Shown: one piece after another, positions 24,573-39,500 of the stretch
Position numbering within the stretch: position 1 is the stretch's first letter
How the letters are laid out: each line of letters begins with the position of its first letter
From: Spodoptera frugiperda
Taxonomy: Eukaryota; Arthropoda; Insecta; Lepidoptera; Noctuidae
Reading direction: 5' to 3'
Length of the DNA: 64,000 bases
Assembly (NCBI RefSeq): GCF_023101765.2
Contig: NC_064216.1
Coordinates: 2,542,001-2,606,000, forward strand
Notes under the pieces: generated by a model
The model's input: the letters and a program-made list of their open reading frames with translations, nothing else
Databases searched by the model: none
Told to the model about the DNA's origin: nothing
Translations under genes and position numbers: made by a program

Positions 24573-27500
24573 TTAGTTAGCCCATGCCATGACGACCTTG
24601 GAGAATGGTACGAAGAGCGCGGTGTGCAGGGGAGGCGTGAGGAAGTACCTGCGTCCGCGGTAGAGGCCGTCGTTCCTCGGCAGGCCGGGCTGCAGCCCGT
24701 GCACCAGCTCCGCGCCCACCACCACCGAGCTCGTCGCGGTACTGGCGCCCGCCAGGCCCACGTATCTATCAAAGTCAAAATCAAAATCATTTATTTCAAA
24801 TAGACCAGGAAGGCACTTTTGAACGTCAAAGCAAATATAATAATATTAATAACGTCTGTCTGTCGGTCAGTCCTCTAGTGAAGCTATTTGCTCGTTCCAA
24901 AGTGTAGATTCCTATGGAGAAGAACGAGCAAGAAACTCCATAGGTTACTCTTTTTCAATCAGATTTACAATACAATTTTTGGTTACATTGTTTCGATTAC
25001 TTTAACTATGTGAGAACAATGTAAAACTAATATAAAGTCCAAGCGACAGAAAAAGAAAATAACCTAGAGGACAATAAAAATCTGGAATATTGTATGGGGT
25101 AAATTAACCCGTTGTCTGTCGGAACGCAGATCTACGCGAGACACAATGCGTTTTCTATTGTGTCTTATATACCGACATACAAGGGGTTAATACTGCCTCG
25201 TTGGCCGAGTGGTAGCAAGTGCGACTCGGGCAAGGGGTCTCGGGTTCGATTTCCGGGTCGAGCGAAGTATTACTGGGCTTTTTTCGATTTTTCCTCAGTG
25301 GTAGCACGGAGTCTGGAAATGTGCCGGGTATATGGCAATAGGCTCACCATCTATTACATGGGACTTACAACATAAATTGTGAAATGTGGATGTACATTGG
25401 CATTATGTGCCATAATGTGCACCTCTGTCTACCCCTGCGGGGATTAAAGGCGTGACGTTGTAATAATAAAATAAAAATAATAATAAATTAATACTAGATT
25501 AGATCATTTGACAAGAATTGGCCGTAGAAAGATCTACGAAGGAAATAATGGAAGGAGGGGTAGGGAGATTATTACCCTGCAATGGGACAACCATGACCGT
25601 AACGAAGTACCATCAAGTTAAAGTTTCCTGACTGCCTCGTTGGCCAAGTGGTAGCAAGTACGACTGCCGGGCAAGGGGTCTCGGGTTCGATTTCCGAGTC
25701 GAGCGAAGTATTACTGGGCTTTGTTCGGTTTTTCGAAAATTTCTCAGTGGTAGCACGGAGTCTGGTAATTTGCCCGGTATATAGCAATAGGCTCACAACC
25801 TATTACATGGGACTTACAACATAAATTGTGAAATGTGGATGTAAATTGACATTATGTGCCATAAAGTGCACCTATGCCTACTTCTGCGGGGATTAAAGGC
25901 GTGACGATTTAATAAAAAAAAAAAAATGAATTATTAATTAATACTAGATTAGATAATTTGACAAGAATTGGCCGTAGAAAGGTCTACGAACAAAATAATG
26001 GAAGGAGGGGTAGGAAGATTCTTACCCTGCAATGGGACAACCATGACCGTAACGAAGTAACATCAAGCGTAATACGCTCACTACAGAACGATGAAAGGGC
26101 AGTTAAGGTTTTTCATAAACCCTATCAAAGTTTTGCAATTGGCATTAACCTGTCGTGTAGATCGCAGATCCATGCGAGACACAATGCATTTTCTATTGTC
26201 GTTTAATATACCAGCCTACGAAAGGTAAAAAGCGCACTTGGAGCACTAAAGAAAATTAGCGCAAAATACAGGGTGACTTTGAATTCGACGTATTCCTCTC
26301 GGGAGGTGATAATACAACTAATTTCCTACAAAATTAGCCCTGAGGTCCTTGGGCGGAAAGTGGCTAGTTTCTGAGATATTCAACATTTTTGGTTTTGGTA
26401 AAAAAATGATTACAAAAACATCAATAAATGAAAAAATAACGCTTGGATTTTAGTAGTTTTAGTTTTAATCAGTGGCAACTGATTAAAACTAAAACTGAGG
26501 TAGATGTAGGGCGGTCCCACTACATGACTACATGGCATGCACAGTGACCAGAACCTAACGCCGGTTGATTTTTACATGAAGTCCCTTGTTTATACAGACG
26601 GAATATGCTGTGTATCCAAAATTCTTCTCCAAAACGTATTTGAAGATAATGACGAAATTAGACGCATATTCAGGCCAAGAGTGACCGTCATAGAGATAAG
26701 GAAGCGTGTTCGGGCATGTATTCGTCGTAGGGAAGGTTACTTTGGACAATTTTTTGCAAATAAAGATGTATTTGAAATTGCCCTTTTCTCTTTACACTCG
26801 ACTTATCATCAATTAATTCATTTATTATTGAGAATGTTGTCAATAATTTTATTTTTCTGGGTAGCTAATAAACCAAGGAAGTTTTTCTAATAGTTTGTAC
26901 GCTTAGTGTCATATATTTTTTTTGAAATAAATCCAGTTTTCTATCGACCAAATTAGTGATACAAAACAAAATTTGATAGGAAATTACTTGCTATTTTAAA
27001 ACGAATGATATTTGTGCCATTATTAGTATTTATAAATGATAACTGGTGTATTGGCAACTGATTAAAACTAAAACTACTAAAATCCAAGCGTTATTTTTTC
27101 ATTTATTGATGTTTTTGTAATCATTTCTGGATTTTTTTACCAAAACCAAAAATGTTGAATATCTCAGAAACTAGCCACTTTCCGCCCAAGGACCTCAGGG
27201 CTAATTTTGTAGGAAATTTGTTGTATTATCACCTCCCGAGAGGAATACGTCGAATTCAAAGTCACCCTGTATACATATGTTAAAAAGAATAACATAAAAA
27301 CCACTGTAGTGCATTGTGTGTGCACCCCCTACCTGACGCGTCCCACCGCGATACGTCCGTGCGGTGTGATCACCTTCACCGTGTGTCCGAGTCTCAGCTG
27401 TCGGGGCTCCGACGGGATGTACGGCTGGCCCGTCACGCCAATTGATTTCTCCACTGAAATATCAAAACATAGGAACAGGATCATCTACCAATCGTTGTAA

Positions 27501-30500
27501 TGGTAGGTAAAAATGCAGGTAATGTACTGAACGTACTTAAACAATTTGAACAAATACCCCCAGTGCTTCAGTACGTTAGCGCATTTAAGTAGCGCATTTT
27601 TTTTGCGCAAGATGCGCAAGTAAGACATGTATGTATGTAGTATGGTAAACAAGTTGGTAACTAGACACCTAGACCCCTTGTTTATTGTGAATAACAAAGC
27701 AGTTATGCTCCAAATTAAAATAAAGTAGGAAACTAAAGCATTTTGCTAAAATTAAGAGTATCATTGCGCAAAACTTACAGTCAACAGATGGCGCCTGTAG
27801 ATTGTCAATAGATCGCCTCACGAACATTTCAGCTTCTTCCAGCAGTTCATCCGTATCATCACGGCGCACGTCTGGCAAGGAGCTGCGCCAGGGACGGCTA
27901 GAATCTGCAAATAGATACAAATTAAAAACATCAAATCTCCCATTGCGCATGTTTGCGCAACTTGCGTAAAAGATTCTCTTTCTATGTTAAATTAAATTAT
28001 ACTGTCATATTAAACATGACTTCATTAAATATCAGTTTATTATAACAAATTATTGTGTATTCCCCGACATATATCAAAATATACAAAAGGCAATAAGAAC
28101 TGACCTCTAGATGACGGTAAGTAGACATTCTGCGGCGTCCAGTCGTTGCTCCTGTCTATGCTGAGGCACGGCGAGCGGTACGACGAGCCGCGAGACAGGA
28201 ATCTACATTGCAAAACGATTACACGTTTATTTTATTTTACGATACTCGAGTTGTGTGCTGTTACTAAACATTATAAAACTATTAATCATAAGTGATGACC
28301 CGAAACACAGGTTTTTATAAACCTAGCTCGGGCAAGTCGCTAATTATACATAAGTCTAGGTTAAAAAGTAAATTTTCCTATAGTTCCTAAATATTGGTAA
28401 GTTACTTATTAAGTTATTCCTAGTGCACTAGCATAATTATTGATTAATACTTATTTGTGGCTGTTTCATGTAAATTATTTTGTGAAATAATGAAATAAAG
28501 GATTATTTATTTATATTATTATTTATTTATTTATTAATCATTAATCACATACAACGATTTCATTTTTTGGAATTGGAAATTGAATTTTGGAACACTCTGG
28601 TATCTCCTGATGGTAAGCAATCGCCGCCGCCCATGGACACATGAAACACCAGTGGCGTTACAAGTGCGTTGCCGGCCTTTTGGGGGTTAGGAATTTAAGG
28701 GTTGTTGGGGAATCGGGGATTGGGAAAATTGGGAAGGGGGAATTTGGCCTTCGGTAAATTCACTCACACAACGCAAGCGTTGTTTCACGTCGGTTTTCGG
28801 TTTAGCAAACTTTACATTAAAAAGGTACCATATACATAAACAATATATACGAGTACTTACTTGGAAGTAGAGGTGGTGGTAGAGTCGTCAGGGTGGGACT
28901 GTCGCTTGCCCAGCGCCCACACCGGGTCCGCTGAACGAGACAACTCGGGGACCATCGATGTGAACCCTGAAAGTTTGGTCATGGTTTAATATTAGTTAGT
29001 ATTAAAAAAATACAAAAAAAAAGGGAGTACTAAAAGCATAATAATTAAAAGACTATGTCGTTATCTTAATCAATTGGTGTTCAAGTAAATTCAGATCCGT
29101 ACCATCCCTAGGGTAAACTAGGCAGAGGGTGCTTGCTCTTTTTATTGATTACATGTGGAAACCATCAAAATGTACCCAGATTTTTGGGATAAAAGACCCT
29201 CTGATTAGACCTGCTCCGGAGCCCCCATGTGGTGCTTGCCTAGGGCGTTCTACAGATTTAATGCGTCTCTGAGCAAAGTGACCTTATAAAATCTGGATAT
29301 AGCTCTGAATATACTACTGATTTTTTTTTTCAGTTAATCCGTGATCATGGCGCTTGCTTCGAAATATCGGAAACTCACTAAAGTGAATAAACATGGTAAA
29401 TATCCCGTCATAATAAAACGTTCTAATAATAATACTACTGAAATACTGACCAATATCACTGAGCAGCACTCGTCGCGTCTCGTCCGTGCGGCGTACGGGC
29501 GGCGGCGGGCGCGCGTCCGGTACCGTCAGGCGGCGCGTCGTGGGCGCGGCGCGGGACGGGACTGTCGGCACGTTCGTTGTTGGCACTGGCAACTGGGGAG
29601 ATAACAGATAGTATAACCATATTTTATAAAACACGGAGGCTAATTAATATGTACCTTCGTAATCTAATCATTTTCTTAGCCGTTACGTGAAAGATGAAGT
29701 ACATTTTAAGTGTGGGAGAACAGAAAGAGCCCCTCTTTCCTAATCTCAGTAATTTCCAACAATACTCAAATTTCTAACAAGAGTGGTGCCCCAAAAAGGT
29801 AGGCAACGCACTTGTAACGCCTCTGGTGTTTCAGGTGTCAATGGGCGGCGCCGACTGCTTACCATCAGGTGATACGCCTGCTCGTTCACCGGCTCATCTC
29901 AAAAAAAAAGGCATGCTCATTACCTTATGCGCAAGATATCCATCGGAGCTCCATCGAGGTGGTAACGCGCACACGTCGGTTTGTGCGCCGCTCTCCCGGC
30001 GAGGATGCGCTCCGTCGCGTAACACGGGTCGGAGCCGAGCCGTGCCAGCCTTGAACGGACCGGGAGGCCGGGACACGCCTCGGAAGTTTGAGGGCCTGCA
30101 GAAATAAAGTACATGTTTGATCACTGCTAAAAGTCAAAGTCAAAGCAGCTGAAGTCTTCAATTACATATTTCTTGAAAGAGGCAATAAAAATCAGTCACT
30201 TCACTATGAATCTCAAGAGAACAATAGCTAAATATATTCTTTTGCCATGTTAAAAGTCAACTAAGTACATAAATATTTTTTACCATATTAAAAAACATGT
30301 CCACTCACCTATACTGAAACGGATTAGGGCAAGTATTCCTCCTGACATTCAAGTTAGCAGCTAAGTCATCTTCCGACGTACCACACTTGGAGATATCAGT
30401 CTCCGCAAACACGGAATACCGATGTCCTAAATTAATGTTCCTGTGGAAACTATCCACACTCTCCTCCCTATGTAGGATGTCCATACTGGATCCAAGTTCG

Positions 30501-33500
30501 AAGCTGGAAGACTTCGTGTTATCAAAACTTAGGCCCCTGTTGTACTCGCAAGTCAGACTGTCAATACTGTCCAGCCTCCTAGAACTCGCGTTAGGGCTCT
30601 TTCTGTACAGCATATTATCCGATCTGTTGTCACAACTCTTCAGGATGCTACGGCCGGGGAGATCTAAGCTTCCCTTCCCATTGAAGGCGACGTGCCTGAT
30701 CTCCTTATCATTTGGGAGCGAGACCCTCTTCTGTTTGGAGACTTCTATCGGTCTTTCATTGTTCTCCTGGTTCTCTGTTGGTGTGGTTTTAGTCTCCTGT
30801 CCTGGTTGGAAGTCAGGGTCTAACGTGTGGAACTTTATGAGAACTGGTGTGGAGTGCGCTGTTGACGCGGATTGAGGAGCCCATTGGTCGCCCTCACGAA
30901 TGGAGACGAGGTCCTCCTGTATCGAAGAAGTAGAGGGTTATGGTTGTTGAAAAAACATGCGTGGATATAAAAACTTAACAACCTCTTGTAATTTTTGACT
31001 GCTCTAATATCTTGTGAAATAAATGAGAAGCATTTCCTACTTAATGGTATTCATATAAATGTTGCGGAAAACTGCTTAAGTTTTCCGGAACATTTACTAA
31101 TGTCATATAATTAACTATCAAAAACTTCGCTTCATGTTGTTGACTCGTAGTTTATACCCGAGTGCCCGACATAGAAACTGTCCAAAAGTTTACGAAATCC
31201 ACTAATAATCGTGAGCAATAGTCAAATATCAAGGTTGCCCCTGAACATAGGCCAATAAAAACTCACAAATTATCTAAAGCACCTTATAAATATTATGGCC
31301 GTAGTTATGAATCCATGCTTTTATATTTTTTTTACAACTCATGAATACTCGAAAGTAAATGAACTTAAAAGATTTCGGTTTGATTAAAAAGAATTTAAAG
31401 ATCTCAGTGATTTCGTAAGTAAGTCATTATGTCTGACGATAACATTCAAATTATCTGTGATCTCTAAAGAACTCAACCCCCTTTTTTTTTCAAACTGAGT
31501 ATTTCCACCTGCTTTCCTGACTTCTCGAATAGTATCCTAATGTTCAAACATTCCAAGCGCTCTTACCTGCAAATTACTCATATCCTTCGACTCGTCTGTA
31601 GTAAATATAAGTTCTATATCGTCAACTTCTTCCGATTCGTTGCCACTTGCATTATCTTCTTGTTTCTCTTCATTGGCTGCTGCAGCATTAGGGTCTATGG
31701 GAGTCGTGCCCCCTTCAGAGAACACTGAGTTGTCGCCTTCAGACAACGATCTATGGGAGAGGAAAAAACAATCGTAATTAAAATATATAGCGTTATCCTG
31801 GTTACTGGTTTTGTTACAAAACTATGACTTATTGAATGTAACATTTAGGTCTCTTAAAGGTCGGCAATGCCCCAAGTATTGCAACGTTCATAGGCTACGG
31901 TAACCACATACCATCAGGTGGGCCAAGTATATTCTTGCCAACGTCGTGGTATAAAAAAAGAAGATAAAAAACGATATCCAAAGTTGTGCCACCGGTACAT
32001 AGACCTTTTAAGAGACAAATTATTTTTCTAGCATAAGAGATCTAGGTACTTATGCTACCGAACCTAATAGTATAAGCGCTGGCAACGTTTTTGAGAGAGC
32101 ATTTCAAGAAGGCCAGTTTTTAGATATATTATGTCTCTCAGTCTCCCAGACATCATACGGGCTATCTGGCACCTGGTAGTCGTTGCGTTCATCAGTGCGC
32201 ATCGCATTTGTACAGGTAAAATTTCAATTTTTCAAACCATTTTAAGAAGTTATTTTTTATTATTATTATTTTTATTGAACTTATAGTAACATGAATCTCT
32301 TATTGCCAGGCATTTTTCATGTTGTTTAAGGTCTGCCAGGCGCCAATTTTGAATTAAAAAAAAAAAATTTCAAATCATTTTAGTATGGCTGAAATTTTAG
32401 TATGATGTTATTTAAGTAAGAAAAGACCCAAAATTAATTTGCCAAGCAGTTATTCGGTTGTTAACCTTCAGCCAGACCGATCTAAAACTGAAAAATGATG
32501 TAGTATCATTTCGCTTGGTCTAGAAATATTTGTCGAACGAATTACAGAGAAAGGGATTAAACAACCGGCCAAGTGCGAGTCGGACTCGCCCATGAAGGGT
32601 TCCGTAGCAGCAAGTAGACGACTAAATAAAAAAGTTATAAAATAACTTGGTTTTACATAGTGTTTTTATGAACGACAAAGTTATATTTGTGGTTTTGGAA
32701 AATGTTTTATTTCTTAAAAACTAATAATGGTATCTCGTTCAAACCAATTTTAGTTGAAACATTTTATTGAAATGTATAGCATATATTTTTTTTAATTTCC
32801 TCACTCTCTTATTTTAAAAGTTAGAGGGGGGTTACACTCATTTTTCCACTTTGAAAGCGTCTAACTTTCAAACGATTGATTTTGACGAAAAATGGCTTTA
32901 GGAACCTTAATGTCTTTTTTAAAGACCTATCCATAGACACCCATCACGGATATGTTAGCTGAAAACTTTTTTTTTTTAAATCATTTCCATGTATGGAGTG
33001 GCCCCCTTAAATTTTTAAATTTATTAATTTTTATTCAAAATTCGAATAGCGGTTACCGAAACACATCAACCTACAAAGTTTCAACTTTGTAGGCCCAACA
33101 GTTTGGGAAATAAATGGCTGTGACATACGGACGGACGGACTCCATACATGGAACTGATTTAAAAAAAAAAAATTCAGCTAACATATCCGTGATGGGTATC
33201 TATGGATAGGTCTTTAAAAAAGACATTAAGGTTTCTAAAGCCATTTTTCGTCAAAATTAATCGTTTGAAAGTTAGACGCTTCCAAAGTGGAAAAATGAGT
33301 GTACCCCCCCTCTAACTTTTAAAATATGGGAGTGAGGAAATTAAAAATAATATATGCTATATATTTCAATAAAATGTTTCAACTAAAATTGGTTTGAACG
33401 AGATACCATTATTAGTTTTTAAGAAATAAAACATTTTCCAAAACCACAAATATAACTTTGTCGTTCATAAAAACACTATGTAAAACCAAGTTATTTTATA

Positions 33501-36500
33501 ACTTTTTTATTTAGTCGTCTACTTGCTGCTACGGAACCCTTCATGGGCGAGTCCGACTCGCACTTGGCCGGTTGTTTAATCCCTTTCTCTGTAATTCGTT
33601 CGACAAATATTTCTAGACCAAGCGAAATGATACTACATCATTTTTCAGTTTTAGATCGGTCTGGCTGAAGGTTAACAACCGAATAACTGCTTGGCAAATT
33701 AATTTTGGGTCTTTTCTTACTTAAATAACATCATACTAAAATTTCAGCCATACTAAAATGATTTGAAATTTTTTTTTTTTAATTCAAAATTGGCGCCTGG
33801 CAGACCTTAAACAACATGAAAAATGCCTGGCAATAAGAGATTCATGTTACTATAAGTTCAATAAAAATAATAATAATAAAAAATAACTTCTTAAAATGGT
33901 TTGAAAAATTGAAATTTTACCTGTACAAATGCGATGCGCACTGATGAACGCAACGACTACCAGGTGCCAGATAGCCCGTATGATGTCTGGGAGACTGAGA
34001 GACATAATATATCTAAAAACTGGCCTTCTTGAAATGCTTGTTTTTTCGACGTTGCTAGCTCTCGTACCATAAAGTAAAGGACTAAATGATCAATCTTCAA
34101 CTTTCAGGGTTAGCATACAGGTGATCATACCACTGCTTGGCTGTGTAAAAACATCTGAATACAGTTTGACGTAATCCTAAATAACAAATTAATCTCAACA
34201 AAATGATAAATGGATTCCCACCTCAAGATGTAAGTGGGGAGAGCCATGCTTCGGCACGAATAGGCCGGCTCAACCGGAGTTATACCACGGCATCACATAA
34301 AACCGAGGTGAAACCAAGCTTGCGTTGTGTTTCGTTGTGTGAGTGAGGTTACCGGTTACCGGAGGCCCAATTACCCCCTTTCCCAAACTTTCCAATTTCT
34401 TATTCCCCAACAACCCTTAAATTCCTAACCCCAAAACGCCGACAACGAATATGGAACGCCTCTAGTGTTAAAAAAGTTAAAAATGATCGAATACGATGCA
34501 CTTTTATCCCAAAAACCAATCAATTTACGAACTGATAGCATATTGAAGCAATTATCGGAAGATAACCACAAACTCCACAAATAGGTCTACTATGACGTCA
34601 GCTGAAGAAGAAAACTTTTCCGTTTCATTCCAATAAAACACGAGTAAGTCTTCATTTAATAATATCGGCAGCTTCAGCTTAGACGTCTAAAGTTACATTT
34701 CTAGTGATTCTAGTCTATCGACAAGCGAAACTGGGTCATGTTAGCTTCCTCGGAAATAGGCACACAGGCAATATTATAGTCTAGAAATTCCAATACCAAG
34801 AATATTATTATTGGTTACGCCTTTCCGCTTTCTATAGAAGGAATAAAATAAGTATTCATACTATTCATTAGTTATTCCATTCATTACTTGTCTTCAGGCC
34901 CATTTTACTAACACAATCGACATAAAATAAGATGTTTTGCTCTGAATAATGGATATAATATGATAATATCAGCTATTATGGCCTTGAGATAACATAATTC
35001 AAGGCCAATTATCTTGTGGGGGTTGGAAGAGGATTTGGAAAGTGGTTTTCCTCATTATTATATTTGAGACGTGAGCAGAATTCACTATTCCTATAACCTC
35101 GGCTGTAAGTTTCAATTACACTAGAGGAGATAGTGATCGAGTAATTGAATATGATCCGAAGATGTGACAATCTAACACGATAATGCCCAAGGGATGTTAC
35201 TTGAGATCTCGGAATCTTGAGACATAGTTTTTGTTCATTATGAAAATCAAAGTCAAAAGTCAAAAAGTACGATGGGAAAATATATTCCAGAGTTGGTTAT
35301 AAACAAAATTAAATAGTCACCGAAAAATATTTCTGTTTTTTTAAGGGGGTAAAATCATCCAATCCCTTAGGTGAGGCGAGAGGAAGTGTTAGACTCTTAC
35401 TGACTAAAAACCACCCCGTTCCTACTTCTACTTTTCGAGCCGGAGCCCCGGTAAACCCGCTAAGCAGTCCGCAGCTCCGATACATCAGGCCTAATGTTTT
35501 ATTATTTCATTCAAGACTCCCAATAATAATTACTAAGGTATTTCACTAAAATATTCTAACCGTTTGCTTTTTCCAAATAGTTATTGGCAAAAAAAATCCA
35601 CTTCAATTACTAGTCTGTACCTCCACTCCAATTAACTACACTAAACAATGAACGCGTACTATGAAATGAAAAAAAAAAACAGTACCTACGAGTACAAACA
35701 TATTTGTATTGTCGGAAACTCTGCTTTGTATACAGCAAACAATAAGTTAGAGTTCGCTGGAAATTAATACGGAATTTACTGCGAACTGCGAGAAGCGAAC
35801 ATTTCCCCTGAAACCTTCAGCAAAACAACGCGATACAAACAAATGCTATGCTTTCAGTTCACTGATTTATTGGAACGGAAAACTTTGCTCAAGTATGGAA
35901 CTTGAATAAACTAGTTGATTGATTATATCGGGTCTGTAATGTTTAGTTGGGGTTTTTAATTTTGCAAATGCACTATGTTAATATCCGGTTAACATAGCAT
36001 AATTAATGGAAAATCAATAAATAAGCACTATACATCAATAACAATTTATAATTTTCACGATAAAACATCCGAAATCTTCGCCAGTTAACCCCAAAAGAGC
36101 AAGTCTGTTTCCAACAATCCCTGAATCCATTACACTACGCTATTTTACAAATCATCATTATTTTATACATCTTTTCAGCCTTTACCTGTCTGTTTGAAAA
36201 ATAAAAAGACGCAACCTTTAAAAGATCCCACAAAACGGAAGAATCGTAGACAAAGAAAGACGGTTTAAGATCGTCTTACTAAACCGCTTTGTTAGTTTCA
36301 GCAGCGAGCTAACGAGTGGCGACCACCCTTTTACTGTCTGTAAGAAATGTGGCCGGTGTCATTTTGCTTAGCGTTCCACATTATTCGTGGTGGCCATTTT
36401 ATATAAATGCGACGGTTTAGCAGCCTGGACTATTATAGAGTATGTAACTTGTATAATACAAAAGAAAGAAGATGTCTTGTAATTTTAAATCTCCAGAAGG

Positions 36501-39500
36501 GAAATAAATGTAAGAAAAATATTGCATTAATCCTTTGTCAACTCTTACGGTTCCCGCGGGACGAATAGGTATAGTAGTGACGAAATATGTACTATACATA
36601 TAAATATTACTCACTAGTGTAAGCATGTCCTACTAATTCATACTAATACTAGTATTATAAATGTGAAAGTGTGTATGTCTGTTTATTTATCCGTCTTTCA
36701 CGGCAAAACGGAGCAACTAATTGACGTGATTTTTTAAATGGAGATAGTTAAAGGGTTAAGTTTCCGATACTAGGTATACAATAAAGTCCTTCATTAAAAA
36801 AGCACTTTCCTTCTTACTTCTTACTTTTAGAATAATCCTAAAGAAAACAGGTAGGCATGTCCTCTGTTCAGACGAAAATAAAACTTAACATTCAAGCCAC
36901 AAGATTTAAAATTAAACGTTTCTAGTACCCTTAGTTACAACCTGTAGCTACATGCTTGTAGAGTCTTAAATTCAGTCCTGTCTGCAATAAAACTGACTTT
37001 AAAATGTTCTGTCAGCCACATAAAGTGAAAAATTCAAGACAGCAACGTGGGAGTTACGAAACAAAATATTTTATTTAAAGGAAGTGCATTTTCTTGGTTT
37101 GTTGTCTGTTCTAGAGCACTTTTCCAAAAGGAAATTTATTTTGACAGGTTCATTTTCATTCTTCATTAAGTAGAAACATTTATTAATGTATTTGAAGATA
37201 GTTACTTACGTCATTACTGGGCTTTTTTCGGTTAAAATTTGTCAGTGATGCACCGAGTCTGGTATTGTTCCCAGTATAATTATGGTGATAAGCTCACCCC
37301 CAATTACATGGTGAAAAGTGGGTTTACATTGCCGGAATGTGTCCTCTGCCTAACCCTTCGGGGATAAAAAGGCGTGACGTTGCTTCACCGACGTCGTTTT
37401 CTACAATAATTTACATCAAGGTTATTCTGCAGATATATTCCCGATGACGAATGTCTCTCTTATTTAGGCTAAGACCCTATACCACCGTGTTCGTAATAAA
37501 ATTATCTTTATTTTTATTTTAGTTTCATTCATTAATCAGACCGGTGCAAGTTACTAGTATGATTTACCTGTTTATACCTGCCTACCCAAGACTTGTGACG
37601 GGAAATAAATAGTCAACCTTGAAGTAATCATATTCTGGACTGAAATTTTTTAGACAACCCATTCGCAATATATTTATTGACTTATTTTATTTGATAAAAA
37701 ATATCTTTCATCCATTAACCAGCTCGGTGAAGGTCGTTGTATGGCGGGATCCTATACTACTAGTAATAGTGAAATGAGTAAATAAGACTAACGATAGAAC
37801 TGCCTACCCTGGAGGAAAAGCAGGTGTAATATTATCCAGCTCTATTGTAAATCCTAATCCATACTTTCTACCTACGAGTATGAGTAAAGTCTTCAACTAA
37901 TACGTTTCCATTGAAATTCAGTGTTTCGGTAACTAGGTCAAATGAAAGGTTGTGTGTCATGTAACAAAACAGTTCCACACGACAGAGTGATCGGTTCAAT
38001 GCATTGATTTCGAGGATTCCTTTGTGTAATCCTCATATGAGTTTTACTTGATAGGTACTGTGTATTTGGTTGTATGCGTGCTATTACAAGTTAGGTACAA
38101 AGTAAAAATATATTTATTGAAACACAGTAACTTAACCATATATTTTAGGTAACTTGAAACCTACTTTTTTTTATAGAATAATGTTCCAAGAACCAGGCAA
38201 GTCACACGTTGATAAGTAAGTGATCATGCAGGGGCGTAGCTAGCAACCTATCTGCCGTAACAATTATTCAGGGCCCCAATGCGTATAAGCAAAAGATAAA
38301 ACCTTCCCAATTTTTTATTGCATTTCAGAAATTACAAAAATCCAAATAGTCAACTCCTTTTTTCGGCGTAAAGCATGCGTTCAAAAGTTGACAGCAACTT
38401 TAAAAATTAACTTCGTCATAAGGGCTCCCAAACATTGACTCGCTGTTATAGCATCGGTAAGTACTCTCTTTGATGCTTGAGAGACAGGACGGGAAAAGTC
38501 AATGGACGAGTTTCCCCTCAACAAAAAAAAAAAAAAAATGGGGGCAAACAATTTTTTATACCAGGCCCAGCTATGCCACGCTAAACCACTGACCAACGGA
38601 GATTTGGGTAACACCACCCCACACGAATATGTGCAACGATAGCATTAAGTGATAAGAACACAATCAATGCGGAAGTACTTAAAATAAAAACCTTAATATA
38701 ACACTTACAACATATTCAGCATCACTCTATGCGAAATCACCTCCACTCACTAACAAACTGGCACAAACACCCCTTCTAAAATGTAAACAACAACAGAATA
38801 AAAAGCTCTTAAGCCTGAATGACGCAACAGTTACCTGTATCCTAGGTACAATGTACTGTGACCTAATTTACCTATAAATAGCTCACAGCCAGAATCTAGG
38901 ACAGAGGGCATAACATAACTATTTGCTTTTATCATTATTCTAGACCCGTAGGCAGTAGGCTGAATGAAACGATATAACGAACCCGTTATAAGTTATTTGG
39001 GCGCCATTTTTTTAGGATTGTTTTGTTTCTGTAGTAACTATTTATAAATTAATGTTACGGAAATAGTTGTAAACATATTTTGTAGTCTAAATAGGTATCG
39101 GTTTGTAATTTTTTAGAAACAGATTTTTAGTAATAGAGTATGCAGTCATGTGAAATCACCCGACTTAGTAACTAGTTAAGGGTGTATTCAATAAATCTCT
39201 TAAAAGACGAAACAAGTTAGGACATTAGTCACCCTTTTTGGGAAAAGGGACCTACTGTCTGTATCCTTACAATCAATTATTGCGTTCTGCTGATGTGTCC
39301 GCATTTCTCCGAAATCGTGACTAAAAGGGGGAACGAGTTTCCATGGTGAAGTTTTCCAAGGTTTAAACTTGGTAATAAATGACTTGTCCCTACCTAAGCA
39401 TATGCTTATATATCTGGATATATATCCAGAGTTGGCCACGATATCGTGTTTCCCCGCAATATCGCGCATCGTAAATAAAGAGGGTAGTCAGAAATGTGGA

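Larger units (their letters stand above)
25110..26225. repeat. Tandem duplication of a SINE-bearing segment
   Basis: Two successive blocks each contain a SINE (25193-25462 and 25631-25910) followed by the same non-SINE segment (25498-25625 and 25949-26075, sharing GACAAGAATTGGCCGTAGAA and CAATGGGACAACCATGACCG). A third related motif (GCGAGACACAATGC, TTTTCTATTGT) flanks the array on both sides (about 25125-25190 and 26155-26220). The arrangement implies local duplication after SINE insertion. It lies in the last intron of the CAP-Gly gene. Confidence 0.7.

Noticed and set aside
29826..30161. Competing frames over the CAP-Gly gene's fourth exon
   Set aside because: Only one frame keeps phase with exons 3 and 5; the others give stops at the junctions.
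38381..38617. Minus-strand frame containing an ASKRVLTDAITASQCLGAL-like stretch
   Set aside because: It is part of a degenerate GGCGTAGC-type repeat segment with a poly(A)-like run. No transposase domain could be recognised, so it is mentioned only as repeat.
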